A stretch of DNA of 8,277 nt from Kiritimatiellia bacterium (GTDB lineage Bacteria; Verrucomicrobiota; Kiritimatiellia; RFP12; UBA1067). Positions 1 through 6,343 of this stretch are shown in pieces. The notes below the pieces were generated by a model. It was not told the DNA's origin. It ran no database searches and saw only the letters and a list, made by a program, of their open reading frames with translations. A program made the translations under genes and the position numbers. The DNA lies in contig JAGCPM010000196.1 in assembly GCA_017965685.1 (NCBI GenBank), positions 1 through 8,277 of the forward strand, read 5' to 3'. Positions within the stretch are counted from its first letter, which is position 1; each line of letters begins with the position of its first letter.

Positions 1-472
1 CATCAAGCTTCTCGACAGGCTGGAGACTGTCGCCGATGAATTGGCCAGGACTCCGCACGTGCTCTTGGAGGTGAACGTCTCCGGCGAGAAATCGAAAAAC
101 GGACTCAGACCCGAAGACCTTCCGGCATTCCTGGAGCATGCCGGGAAGGAGTGCTACGACGTCTCGATCGAGGGTTTCATGACCATGGCTCCGTTCAATC
201 CGGATCCGGAGGCGGCTCGTCCGTATTTCAGGAAGCTTCGCGAACTGCGCGACGAGATGGAGCAGAAGTTCTCCATGCCGTTGCCTCACCTTTCGATGGG
301 GATGAGCGGCGATTTCGAAGTCGCGGTCGAAGAGGGCGCAACGTTCGTCAGGCTCGGCACGATACTTTTCGGCGACAGGCCGAAACTGCAGCGTATAAGA
401 CCGTCCGAGCCCGAGCAGTCGGAAATCGGCGCGAGCGTTCCAAGCGATGAAACGGTGCGGATACTGGATTGA
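1..472 (+). CDS. yggS: YggS/PLPBP-family pyridoxal phosphate homeostasis protein (3' part, 5' end outside window)
   Basis: The reading frame is open from base 2 to the TGA at 470-472, so the gene enters from the left and its N-terminal half, with the PLP-binding lysine, is outside the window. The visible part has family hallmarks: an IKLLDRL helix, LLEVNVSGEKSKNG (the usual LLqVNvsgE.sKhG), GFMTMAPF, LSMGMSGDFE, and RLGTILFGDRP near the end. In this family the SMGMSGD and RxGT segments contact the PLP phosphate. Members are single-domain fold-type III (alanine racemase-like) proteins that buffer and deliver cytosolic PLP; no enzymatic activity is generally established. About 26 residues follow the FGDR motif, where many homologues end within a few residues, so this copy has a short C-terminal tail of unknown role. 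psd starts 6 nt after the stop. The TTG at 41 is internal and is not the start. Confidence 0.93.
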   Translation, partial: IKLLDRLETVADELARTPHVLLEVNVSGEKSKNGLRPEDLPAFLEHAGKECYDVSIEGFMTMAPFNPDPEAARPYFRKLRELRDEMEQKFSMPLPHLSMGMSGDFEVAVEEGATFVRLGTILFGDRPKLQRIRPSEPEQSEIGASVPSDETVRILD

Positions 473-478
473 AGAGTA

Positions 479-1348
479 ATGCGGCCTATTGAATACATAG
501 TGCGCGAAACCGGCGAAAGGAGAACCGAGTCCGTCATGGGGGGCGGGGCACTCCGTTTCGCGTACGAGACCCTGCTCGGCCGGACGCTGTGGCCGGTATT
601 GTTCGGCTCGAAGGCGGTGAGCGCGCTGATGGGGCTCTATTACGATTCGAGGCTTTCTCGCGGCGCGATAAAGTTGCTCGCCTCGATTCCAGGTTGCAAG
701 GCGGACGAGGCGGAGAAGCCGATTGGCGAATACGGATCGTTCAACGAATTCTTCACCCGCAGGCTGAAGGATGGAGCACGGCCCGTCGGGGAGGGATTCG
801 CAAGCCCGGCCGACGGAAGGTTGATGCTGTATCCCGATGTGGGCGCGGACGATCCAATTCCGGTCAAGAAGGCCGTTAAACCGCTGAAGGAAGTGCTTTG
901 CGAAGAAGCTCTCGAAGGGCGGTTCGATGTGGCCGTGGTGCGTCTCGCGCCTGTCGACTACCACCGCTTCCACTTCCCCTGCGACATGGAGCTTGCCGGC
1001 GAAACGAAGGTCGTGGCGGGCCGGTACGATTCTGTGAGCCCGATTGCGCTCGCTGTGCGGCCGGACGTCTACGCCGGCAACGAGCGTCAGATTGTGAGGG
1101 GAGTCGCGGGCTTCGGCGAAATATGGATGGTGGATGTCGGCGCGTTCGGTGTGGGGACCATCGTGCAGACCTTCAAAGGCGCGCGGCAGAAAAAGGGTGC
1201 CGAGAAAGGCTATTTCAAGTTCGGTGGCTCGACCGTGATTGTGGTGACACGCGCCGGTGCGGTCAAGTATTGCGCGGATATCGTCCGCAATTCCGCGGAA
1301 GGCGTGGAGACTCTCGTCAAGGCGAGAGAAAGGCTCGGCGATGCCTAG
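479..1348 (+). CDS. psd: Phosphatidylserine decarboxylase proenzyme, class II (GGST) type
   Basis: A 289-residue pyruvoyl-dependent decarboxylase that converts phosphatidylserine to phosphatidylethanolamine at the inner face of the cytoplasmic membrane. The self-cleavage site is FKFGGST at residues 246-252: cleavage between Gly250 and Ser251 would leave a C-terminal alpha subunit with an N-terminal pyruvoyl group. The other autocatalytic residues are visible as Asp112 in SPADGR and His162 in DYHRFHFP. FNEFFTRRLK (residues 88-97) is the family N-terminal signature. GGST instead of LGST, and the N-terminus RETGERRTESV, match the class II group known from clostridia and chlamydiae. The start at 479 is kept because the conserved N-terminus begins there, although the preceding GAAGAG is a poor ribosome site; a better AGGAG at 518-522 precedes an in-frame ATG at 536, which would delete that region. 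The 3' end overlaps the next gene by 8 nt. Confidence 0.95.
   Translation: MRPIEYIVRETGERRTESVMGGGALRFAYETLLGRTLWPVLFGSKAVSALMGLYYDSRLSRGAIKLLASIPGCKADEAEKPIGEYGSFNEFFTRRLKDGARPVGEGFASPADGRLMLYPDVGADDPIPVKKAVKPLKEVLCEEALEGRFDVAVVRLAPVDYHRFHFPCDMELAGETKVVAGRYDSVSPIALAVRPDVYAGNERQIVRGVAGFGEIWMVDVGAFGVGTIVQTFKGARQKKGAEKGYFKFGGSTVIVVTRAGAVKYCADIVRNSAEGVETLVKARERLGDA
1326..1333 (+). promoter_or_regulatory. Ribosome binding site deciding the start of the metallopeptidase gene
   Basis: GAGAAAGG lies 7 nt upstream of the ATG at 1341, inside the end of psd. It supports the 1341 start, which also places a signal peptide exactly at the N-terminus. The frame is open further upstream to an ATG at 1257, but that stretch is out-of-frame psd coding sequence. 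Confidence 0.7.
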
Positions 1349-2261
1349 GGCTGTCGCGATGATCTTCCTCGCAGTCGCTTCGGCGTCCGCATGGGCGTCG
1401 TCCAACAAGTCGCCCAGCGTCTGGTGGGAGGATTCAACCGAGGAATACGTCTTCAAGACCGACCTCACGAAAAGCAAGGGCGGTAAGTTCATAAAGGATG
1501 CGATGCGGCTCATGGCGGCGATGAGGAAGAGCTACGAAAGCTACATACCGCCGGAGAAGAAGATCGGCCGCTGCACCGTGAAGGTCTTCAAGACGCTCGA
1601 CAGCTACAGGGCCTATAGGCGCTCGACCGGCGAGAATGACGAGATGAGCAGCGGGTTGTGGGATCCCAATCGCGAGGAACTGCTCATATCCGCCGAAGAC
1701 AAGGAGCAGGCCCAGCGCACGATGCGGCATGAGGCGTTTCACCAGTATCTCCACTACGCGACCGGGCGCGGCGACCACGCGATATGGTTCAACGAGGGCC
1801 ATGCCTGCCTTTTCGAGGAGGTTCGCTACGACGCCGCGAAGAACACCGTCAAACTGATTGAGAATCACGTGCGATCGAAGTGGGTCGAGAAGTGTCCCGA
1901 GCAGATTGCCGCGAGGCTGCGTCCGATACTCTTGATGTCGCAGGGGGAATATTATTCCGGCGACGTGAACCTGAACTACGTGTCGGGATGGGCTCTCGTG
2001 TATTTTTTGGAGCGCGGTTCGTACGCGTGCGATGATTTCAAGGTCTACCGAGACGTCGTGCCGCGCTACCTTGCGGCGATGAAGAGGGGCGAGGATCCGA
2101 ATAAGGCGACCGCCTACGCGTTCGCCGCTGTCGCCTCGGCGGAAAGAGATATGGAAAAGGACTTCATGCGATTCTGGACAAAGTACCGGAAGCTGGCGGC
2201 CAACGCCCGCGAAAAAACGAAATCCAAAGAACAAAACGAGATCAAGGAGGCGAAGAAATGA
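1341..2261 (+). CDS. Secreted DUF1570-like zinc metallopeptidase (gluzincin fold)
   Basis: The 306-residue product starts with a probable signal peptide: hydrophobic residues 5-18, then an Ala-x-Ala type site (ASAWA, cleavage near residue 19-20), so it is expected outside the cytoplasmic membrane. The zinc motif HEAFH is at residues 130-134 within MRHEAFHQYLHY. A second motif, WFNEGHACLFEE (149-160), follows about 20 residues later; Glu152 is the likely third zinc ligand, as in gluzincins. YVSGWALVYFL (213-223) resembles the helix that follows the active site in DUF1570/peptidase-MA-like proteins of planctomycetes and verrucomicrobia. The last 25 residues are Lys/Glu-rich and probably disordered. 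The substrate is unknown and no partner is implied by the neighbours. The gene overlaps psd by 8 nt and the epimerase by 4 nt (ATGA). The peptidase assignment rests on motifs; exact family membership is less certain. Confidence 0.8.
   Translation: MPRAVAMIFLAVASASAWASSNKSPSVWWEDSTEEYVFKTDLTKSKGGKFIKDAMRLMAAMRKSYESYIPPEKKIGRCTVKVFKTLDSYRAYRRSTGENDEMSSGLWDPNREELLISAEDKEQAQRTMRHEAFHQYLHYATGRGDHAIWFNEGHACLFEEVRYDAAKNTVKLIENHVRSKWVEKCPEQIAARLRPILLMSQGEYYSGDVNLNYVSGWALVYFLERGSYACDDFKVYRDVVPRYLAAMKRGEDPNKATAYAFAAVASAERDMEKDFMRFWTKYRKLAANAREKTKSKEQNEIKEAKK
2244..2250 (+). promoter_or_regulatory. Strong Shine-Dalgarno for the epimerase gene
   Basis: AAGGAGG lies 7 nt before the ATG at 2258, inside the end of the peptidase gene. 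It is the best ribosome site in the first operon and suggests the epimerase is translated at a higher rate than its neighbours. Confidence 0.75.
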
Positions 2262-3427
2262 GCACGCCATACTGGCAGAAATGGAACAAGGCATACAAGA
2301 CCGAGCTCCTCGGCAATATCATGCCTTTCTGGATGAAGCACGGTTTCGACCGTAAGAACGGCGGCGTATACACGTGCCTCGACCGCGACGGTACGCTGAT
2401 GGACTCCACGAAGAGCGTGTGGTTCCAGGGCCGCTTCGGGTGGATGGCCGCGTACGTCTACAACAACGTGAAGAAGGACGAGTCCTTCCTCGCGGCGTCG
2501 AAGAGCTGTTGCGAGTTTCTTGAGAAACACTGCTTCGACAAGGACGGCCGCGCGTTCTTCGAAGTCTCAGCCGAGGGCAAGGGCCTCAGGAAGCGCCGCT
2601 ACGTGTTTTCCGAATGCTTCGCTGCGATGGCGTATGCGGAGTACTCTCTCGCGTCGGGAGACAGAGCGTGGGCGAAGAAGGCAGTCGAACTCTTCAAGCG
2701 CATCAGGAAGTTCACATCGAATCCCGCGAAGTGGATGAAGTCGAAGTACGAATCCTGCGTCGAGGCTCAGGGCCATTCTCTCACGATGATACTCATCAAT
2801 GTCGCGAACGTGCTCAAGCAGGTGTCGGACGACAAGGTCCTCGACGAGCAGATCACCGAGTCCATCGAGAAGCTCGTGAAGTATTTCATCCACCCCGAGT
2901 TCAAGGCGCTTCTCGAGACCGTCGGTCCGAACGGCGAGTTCATCGACACGATCGCCGGCCGCACGATTAATCCCGGCCATTGCATCGAGACGAGCTGGTT
3001 TCTTCTCGACGTCGCGGTCGAGCGCAACGACGAGGCGCTCAAGGAGATCGCTCTCAAGATACTCGACTGGTCGTGGAACTGGGGCTGGGACAAGAAGTAC
3101 GGCGGCATTATCTCGTTCAAGGACTGCCGCAACTTCCCGCCGCAGTGCTACGAGCAGGACATGAAGTTCTGGTGGCCGCAGTGCGAGACGATCATCGCCG
3201 CCGCGTACGCCTACAAGCTCACCGGGAACAAGAAGTACGAGAAGATGCACAAGCTCGCCGGCGAATGGGCGTGGAACCATCTCAAGGACAGGAAATATCC
3301 CGAGTGGTACGGCTATCTGCATCGCGACGGCACCGTTGCGCAGCCCGCGAAGGGCAATATCTTCAAGGGACCGTTCCACATTCCGCGCATGCTCGCGAAG
3401 ACGTGGCTCCTCACGAAGGGCATGTGA
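2258..3427 (+). CDS. N-acylglucosamine 2-epimerase (renin-binding-protein type)
   Basis: A 389-residue cytosolic alpha6/alpha6-barrel protein of the AGE family, which interconverts N-acetylmannosamine and N-acetylglucosamine. Resemblance to vertebrate renin-binding protein runs end to end: FWMKHGFDRKNGGVYTCLDRDG (23-44), VWFQGRFGWM (54-63, Arg59 in the sugar pocket), FSECFAAMAYAE (117-128), NPGHCIETSWFLLD (238-251), MKFWWPQCE (302-310) and FKGPFHIPRMLAK (369-381). His241 and His374 correspond to the two catalytic histidines of the family. This pattern fits GlcNAc 2-epimerase better than cellobiose 2-epimerase, though substrate is not proven by sequence. Length is normal. No sialic acid lyase, kinase or transporter is adjacent, so a role in sialic acid or ManNAc catabolism would depend on genes elsewhere. 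Its stop shares one base with the folB start. Confidence 0.92.
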   Translation: MSTPYWQKWNKAYKTELLGNIMPFWMKHGFDRKNGGVYTCLDRDGTLMDSTKSVWFQGRFGWMAAYVYNNVKKDESFLAASKSCCEFLEKHCFDKDGRAFFEVSAEGKGLRKRRYVFSECFAAMAYAEYSLASGDRAWAKKAVELFKRIRKFTSNPAKWMKSKYESCVEAQGHSLTMILINVANVLKQVSDDKVLDEQITESIEKLVKYFIHPEFKALLETVGPNGEFIDTIAGRTINPGHCIETSWFLLDVAVERNDEALKEIALKILDWSWNWGWDKKYGGIISFKDCRNFPPQCYEQDMKFWWPQCETIIAAAYAYKLTGNKKYEKMHKLAGEWAWNHLKDRKYPEWYGYLHRDGTVAQPAKGNIFKGPFHIPRMLAKTWLLTKGM

Positions 3428-3777
3428 TGGTTCTTGAGCTGAGGGGCCTCAAGGTCGATTGCATACTCGGCGACCTTCCTCACGAGAGGGAGGTCCCCCA
3501 GACCGTGACAGTCGACGCGGATCTCGAGATCGACGATCTCGCGTCGCGCACAGATTCTCTTGCGGACACGGTGGACTACGCCGCGCTCGCGGGCGAAATA
3601 TCGCGCGCGCTAGTGGATGCGAGATGCAGGCTGCTCGAGCGCGCGGCGAGAATTGTGGCCGGAACGTGCCTTGCCAAGGAGTGTGTAAAGGCCGTGAAAA
3701 TAGCCATTCGCAAGCGAAATGGCGTTCCTGGACTCGATTCGGCCGGCGTGCGGCTGGAGGAAAAGAAAAAAATATGA
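3427..3777 (+). CDS. folB: Dihydroneopterin aldolase (FolB family)
   Basis: A 116-residue protein with the full FolB pattern: LRGLKVDCILGDLPHEREVPQTVTVDADLEID at the N-terminus, then LADTVDYAALAGEI, RLLERAARIVAG and VKIAIRKRNGVPGLDSAGV. The enzyme converts 7,8-dihydroneopterin to 6-hydroxymethyl-dihydropterin plus glycolaldehyde in folate synthesis, usually as a cytosolic octamer. Glu20, Tyr51 and Lys96 align with the pterin-anchoring Glu and the catalytic Tyr and Lys of characterised FolB enzymes. The common His of the HG element near residue 15 is Leu14 here. The start at 3427 overlaps the epimerase stop as TGATG, with GAAGGG at 3415-3420 as ribosome site. The tail EEKKKI is unusually charged. 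FolX (dihydroneopterin triphosphate epimerase) is the main alternative. No other folate gene is visible. Confidence 0.88.
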   Translation: MVLELRGLKVDCILGDLPHEREVPQTVTVDADLEIDDLASRTDSLADTVDYAALAGEISRALVDARCRLLERAARIVAGTCLAKECVKAVKIAIRKRNGVPGLDSAGVRLEEKKKI

Positions 3778-3786
3778 AATTCACCC

Positions 3787-3815
3787 TTGCGCAAACAGCG
3801 GAAATATGGTAATAT
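3787..3815 (+). promoter_or_regulatory. Sigma70-type promoter with extended -10 for the Lys-Ala-Pro protein gene
   Basis: TTGCGC (3787-3792) and TAATAT (3810-3815) are separated by 17 nt. TGG directly before the -10 (TG at 3807-3808) makes an extended -10. Transcription should start near 3822, giving a leader of about 65 nt. The promoter begins 9 nt after the folB stop, and no terminator precedes it, so read-through from the upstream operon is possible. Confidence 0.75.
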
Positions 3816-3870
3816 TCACTTAACGTCGGCGGAGGTAACGGATTAAAAAACCGTGCCGCAGGCGAAACAA

Positions 3871-3876
3871 AAAGGA
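3871..3876 (+). promoter_or_regulatory. Probable ribosome binding site of the Lys-Ala-Pro protein gene
   Basis: AAAGGA lies 10 nt before the ATG at 3887, a slightly long spacing. An in-frame TAA at 3836-3838 and the absence of another in-frame ATG make 3887 the only good start. A stronger GGAGGT at 3831-3836 lies about 50 nt upstream with no usable start codon after it. Confidence 0.5.
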
Positions 3877-3886
3877 TCAAACAGAA

Positions 3887-4087
3887 ATGGCTACGACAAA
3901 GAAAGCCCCTGCGAAGAAGCCCGCGCCCGCCAAGAAGGCGCCCGCGAAGAAGCCCGCCCCTGCGAAGAAGCCGGCTCCTGCGAAGAAGCCCGCTCCCGCC
4001 AAGAAGCCGGCTCCTGCCAAGAAGCCTGCGCCCGCGAAGAAGGCGCCCGCTAAGAAGGCTCCTGCCAAGAAGGCGGCCAAGAAGTAA
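3887..4087 (+). CDS. Lys/Ala/Pro-repeat histone-H1-like basic protein
   Basis: The 66-residue product is almost pure repeat: MATT, then six KKPAPA hexads and four KKAPA pentads, ending KKAAKK. It has 24 Lys, 23 Ala and 16 Pro, no acidic residue and no aromatic residue. There is no folded domain, signal peptide or membrane segment. It resembles the C-terminal tail of histone H1 and the tails of bacterial H1-like proteins and AlgP, but here the tail stands alone. Such tails bind DNA or RNA by charge, so a nucleoid-associated or RNA-compacting role is a reasonable inference, not shown by the sequence. The ATG with AAAGGA upstream, a strong promoter, TAA stop and terminator make a complete single-gene unit and argue that it is expressed. 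The coding DNA is a degenerate 15/18-bp tandem array (AAGAAG every unit), so copy number could vary between strains. Confidence 0.82.
   Translation: MATTKKAPAKKPAPAKKAPAKKPAPAKKPAPAKKPAPAKKPAPAKKPAPAKKAPAKKAPAKKAAKK
3899..4084 (+). repeat. Degenerate tandem array of 18-bp and 15-bp units within the gene
   Basis: AAG AAG recurs every 18 nt (KKPAPA) or 15 nt (KKAPA) across the coding region. Five 18-bp units are consecutive in the middle, with 15-bp units before and after them. Third codon positions of Ala and Pro vary (GCG/GCC/GCT, CCC/CCG/CCT), so the units are not recent identical copies; the protein pattern is better conserved than the DNA. Confidence 0.85.
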
Positions 4088-4093
4088 TCTTCC

Positions 4094-4111
4094 TCCGGCT
4101 TTGTCGCCGGA
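4094..4111 (+). other. Small hairpin in the 3' untranslated region
   Basis: TCCGGC (4094-4099) and GCCGGA (4106-4111) form a perfect 6-bp stem with a 6-nt loop, 6 nt after the stop codon. No T run follows (next bases TCAAAACGG), so it is not an intrinsic terminator by itself. It may stabilise the 3' end of the mRNA ahead of the real terminator. Confidence 0.5.
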
Positions 4112-4122
4112 TCAAAACGGAT

Positions 4123-4159
4123 CACGCGCGGCCATTGCGGTCGTGCGTGTTTCTTTTTC
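4123..4159 (+). terminator. Strong intrinsic terminator after the Lys-Ala-Pro protein gene
   Basis: CACGCGCGGCC (4123-4133) pairs with GGTCGTGCGTG (4139-4149) over 11 bp, including two G-U wobbles, with loop ATTGC. It is followed directly by TTTCTTTTTCT. On the minus strand the same hairpin lies just after the stop of the HemW-like gene, but only a weak ATCCGTTTTG follows, so bidirectional use is possible and less efficient. Confidence 0.85.
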
Positions 4160-5154
4160 TACACAAGTTCAGCGAGAATCGTGTCGCAGACTTCCCGTCC
4201 GCGCGGCGTGAGAAAGTAGACCATTCCAGATTTGGAAAGCAGACCTTCCTCCGCAAACCGGTCGAGCGTTTCGCGCCATTCGGGAAAGAGAGCCGTGTCG
4301 AGTCCGTAGCGAGTTCTCAAGCGAAAGATGGTTCTCTCTACTCTGTCGGTCTTTGCATCGACGAAAGACTCGTTTCCCGAATCCGTGCGGACCAGTCCTG
4401 TCCTTCCGTGCGCACCGTTCCCAATGCCTATGTAGTCCTCTCCGAACCATACGGCAAGATTGTGGCGGCACTCGAAGCCGGGCTTGGCATAGTTGGATAT
4501 CTCGTATCTTTCAAGGCCCATCGTCTCCAGTATTCCCGTAATCGATCCGATAGCGTCCATGGTCTCGTCGTCGGAAGGGAAGGAGAGGTTGTTCTTTGAA
4601 TTCGAGAGGCGTGCGCCTGGTTCGAGAATCAGCGAGTAGACCGATATGTGGTCGAGCGGCCATTCGCGTAGCCGGGAATAGTCGCTCCTGTCGCTAGGGT
4701 ATCCGGCGATCAGGTCTATTCCGCAATTGCTGAATCGTTCGCGTATCTTCATGAACGCCTTCAGCGCTTCGTTGGCGGTGTAGGGCCTTCCCATCGCCTT
4801 GAGTGTCGCATCGTCAAGCGACTGCACGCCCATTGAGATCCGGTTCACTCCGATTGAAGCGAGTTCGTCCAGTTTTCTGTCCGTAACGTCGAGCGGATGC
4901 AATTCGACAGTGAATTCGGTGCGACCCCCCAGCAGTCCGGCGATGGGTGCCTTGAGTTGCCGAAGGTCGCACAGTGCCGGCGAGCCGCCGCCGAAATAGA
5001 GTGTGTCAATCGGCGACGCGACGGCTTCAAGGCCGGCGGCCACTTTCTCTATGTACGTCTTTCGCTCGTCGGGCGTCGATCCAGAACGCGACTTGAGCGC
5101 GCAATAGGAGCATTTTGACCGGCAGAAGGGAAAGTGGACGTAGACGTTCTTCAC
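4159..5154 (-). CDS. HemW-like radical SAM protein (coproporphyrinogen III oxidase family), divergent
   Basis: A 331-residue protein with a 4Fe-4S/SAM site at Cys11, Cys15 and Cys18 (CxxxCxxC), followed by [10 protein letters not shown] (52-61), [11 protein letters not shown] (105-115), [11 protein letters not shown] (145-155) and [34 protein letters not shown] (217-250), all in HemW order. HemW is regarded as a heme chaperone that delivers heme to respiratory enzymes. Several normally strong motifs are altered: CxYCAL instead of CxYCDF, GGGSPA instead of GGGTPS, ELHP instead of EANP, and HNLAVW instead of HNxxYW, the motif linked to heme binding. The protein is also shorter than typical HemW (about 380). 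Heme handling is therefore uncertain; another small-molecule radical-SAM role is possible. The start is the GTG at 5154-5152, overlapping the metK stop (GTGA) and followed at once by the conserved YVHFPFC; the frame stays open upstream only because it shadows metK. Confidence 0.85.
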   Translation of the reverse strand: MKNVYVHFPFCRSKCSYCALKSRSGSTPDERKTYIEKVAAGLEAVASPIDTLYFGGGSPALCDLRQLKAPIAGLLGGRTEFTVELHPLDVTDRKLDELASIGVNRISMGVQSLDDATLKAMGRPYTANEALKAFMKIRERFSNCGIDLIAGYPSDRSDYSRLREWPLDHISVYSLILEPGARLSNSKNNLSFPSDDETMDAIGSITGILETMGLERYEISNYAKPGFECRHNLAVWFGEDYIGIGNGAHGRTGLVRTDSGNESFVDAKTDRVERTIFRLRTRYGLDTALFPEWRETLDRFAEEGLLSKSGMVYFLTPRGREVCDTILAELV

Positions 5155-6335
5155 GCCTTCAAGAGGTCCTTGACGCGGTTCGTCTTCTCCCACGGAAAGA
5201 TGTCGCGCCCGAAGTGTCCGTAACTCGCGGTATCCTCGTACCGCCATCCTTTGGGCGCGGTCAGTCCCAGATCCTCGATCAGCATGTATGGACGGAAATC
5301 GAACACCTTTCCGGAAGCGAGGATCTTCTCGATCTGCGCATCGGTTATTCCGTGGGCGGTCCCGAACGTCTTCACGCAGAAACTTACCGGCCTGTCGACC
5401 CCGATAGCGTACGCCACTTGTATCTGGCAGCGGTCGGCGAGTCCGGCCGCGACTATGTTCTTCGCCGCATAGCGCGCGTAGTATGCGGCCGAGCGATCGA
5501 CCTTCGAGGGATCCTTGCCGCTGAACGCGCCGCCGCCGTGCGAGGCGAGCCCGCCGTAGGTGTCGACGATGATCTTTCTTCCCGTGAGTCCAGAATCGCC
5601 GCATGGCCCGCCGACAACGAACTTGCCGGTGGGATTCACGAAGAATTTGGTCTTGCCCGTCAGAAGTCCCGTAGACGCCAGGTATTCGCGCGCTATGCTT
5701 TTGATGAGGGCGTAGTTCTGCTTCGTCGCGCCTTCTTCAGTCGTCTGGTGCGAAAGCACCACCGTGTCGATGGCAACAGGAGCGCCGTTCTCGTAGACTA
5801 CGGAAAGCTGGCTTTTGGCGTCCGGCCTAAGCCAAGCGAGCTTCCCCGACTTGCGCAGTCCGGCGAAGACCTTGAGAAGTTCGTGCGAGTACACGATCGG
5901 CGCGGGCATGAACGAAGGCGTTTCGTTCGTCGCGTAGCCAAACATCATTCCCTGCTCGCCCGCGCCCTGCTTCTTCGCGTTCTTGCGGTTCACGCCGCGC
6001 GCAATATCGGGCGATTGCGCGTGGAGATATGAAAAGTAGCGGAACGAGCCGGAGTCGAAGCCCTCGCCCTCGCGGTCGTATCCGATGCGGGCGGCAACCC
6101 TTCGGGCTATGGCTTCGGTGTCTATCTTCGCGAAATTCTTGCAGGTGATTTCGCCGAGATTGATGCAGACGTCCGTGCCTACGGCCGTCTCGCAGGCCAC
6201 ACGTGCGTTTCTGTCGCGCTTGAGGCATGCGTCGAGAATGGCGTCCGAAATCTGGTCTGCGACCTTGTCGGGATGTCCTTCCGAGACGGACTCCGAGGTG
6301 AAAATGTGGGAATGCGGTCTTTCCTTTGCTTTCAT
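5151..6335 (-). CDS. metK: S-adenosylmethionine synthetase
   Basis: A 394-residue enzyme that makes S-adenosylmethionine from methionine and ATP, releasing phosphate and diphosphate; cytosolic, usually a tetramer. Signatures in order: [13 protein letters not shown] (12-24), QSPDIARGV (107-115), [12 protein letters not shown] (124-135), [23 protein letters not shown] (267-289, the phosphate-binding loop) and the C-terminal SYGHFGR. The usual GAGDQG has Glu127 in place of Asp, a position that contacts methionine in the E. coli enzyme. The ATG at 6335 is preferred because homologues begin only about 5-15 residues before [13 protein letters not shown]. An ATG at 6353 would add MIYYPA but would place the probable -10 element inside the coding region. 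Neither start has a Shine-Dalgarno. The stop overlaps the HemW-like gene by 4 nt. metK is divergent from pyrB-metX. Confidence 0.96.
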   Translation of the reverse strand: MKAKERPHSHIFTSESVSEGHPDKVADQISDAILDACLKRDRNARVACETAVGTDVCINLGEITCKNFAKIDTEAIARRVAARIGYDREGEGFDSGSFRYFSYLHAQSPDIARGVNRKNAKKQGAGEQGMMFGYATNETPSFMPAPIVYSHELLKVFAGLRKSGKLAWLRPDAKSQLSVVYENGAPVAIDTVVLSHQTTEEGATKQNYALIKSIAREYLASTGLLTGKTKFFVNPTGKFVVGGPCGDSGLTGRKIIVDTYGGLASHGGGAFSGKDPSKVDRSAAYYARYAAKNIVAAGLADRCQIQVAYAIGVDRPVSFCVKTFGTAHGITDAQIEKILASGKVFDFRPYMLIEDLGLTAPKGWRYEDTASYGHFGRDIFPWEKTNRVKDLLKA

Positions 6336-6343
6336 GGCCGGAT

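Noticed and set aside
1257..1340. Upstream in-frame extension of the metallopeptidase gene
   Set aside because: It lies inside psd in another frame, and would bury the signal peptide. The ATG at 1341 has a good ribosome site.
1434..2294. Long minus-strand open frame (286 codons) opposite the metallopeptidase
   Set aside because: Antisense shadow in GC-rich DNA; the plus frame has a signal peptide, zinc motif and ribosome site.
2567..3379. Long minus-strand open frame opposite the epimerase
   Set aside because: Antisense shadow; the plus strand matches the renin-binding-protein family end to end.
2258..3427. Alternative identity as cellobiose 2-epimerase
   Set aside because: The segments NPGHCIETSWFLL, MKFWWPQCE and FKGPFHIPR follow the renin-binding-protein/GlcNAc 2-epimerase pattern closely along the whole length.
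3703..3723. Hairpin GCCATT...AATGGC near the end of folB, considered as a terminator for the first operon
   Set aside because: It is inside coding sequence, has a bulge and a small loop, and is followed by GTTCCTGG with no T run.
3899..4084. Regular repeats that could be mistaken for a CRISPR array or intergenic repeat
   Set aside because: Units of 15 and 18 bp have no spacers and follow codon boundaries of a real gene.
3877..4125. An 82-codon minus-strand open frame encoding a glycine-alanine-phenylalanine-leucine hydrophobic repeat
   Set aside because: It is the exact antisense of the KKPAPA array: reverse-complemented Lys-Ala-Pro codons give Phe/Leu-Ala-Gly. It has no promoter or ribosome site, while the plus strand has promoter, start and terminator.
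5155..5604. Upstream in-frame extension of the HemW-like gene giving a 481-residue protein
   Set aside because: The extra 150 residues are arginine-rich out-of-frame metK sequence; conserved HemW sequence begins right after the GTG at 5154.
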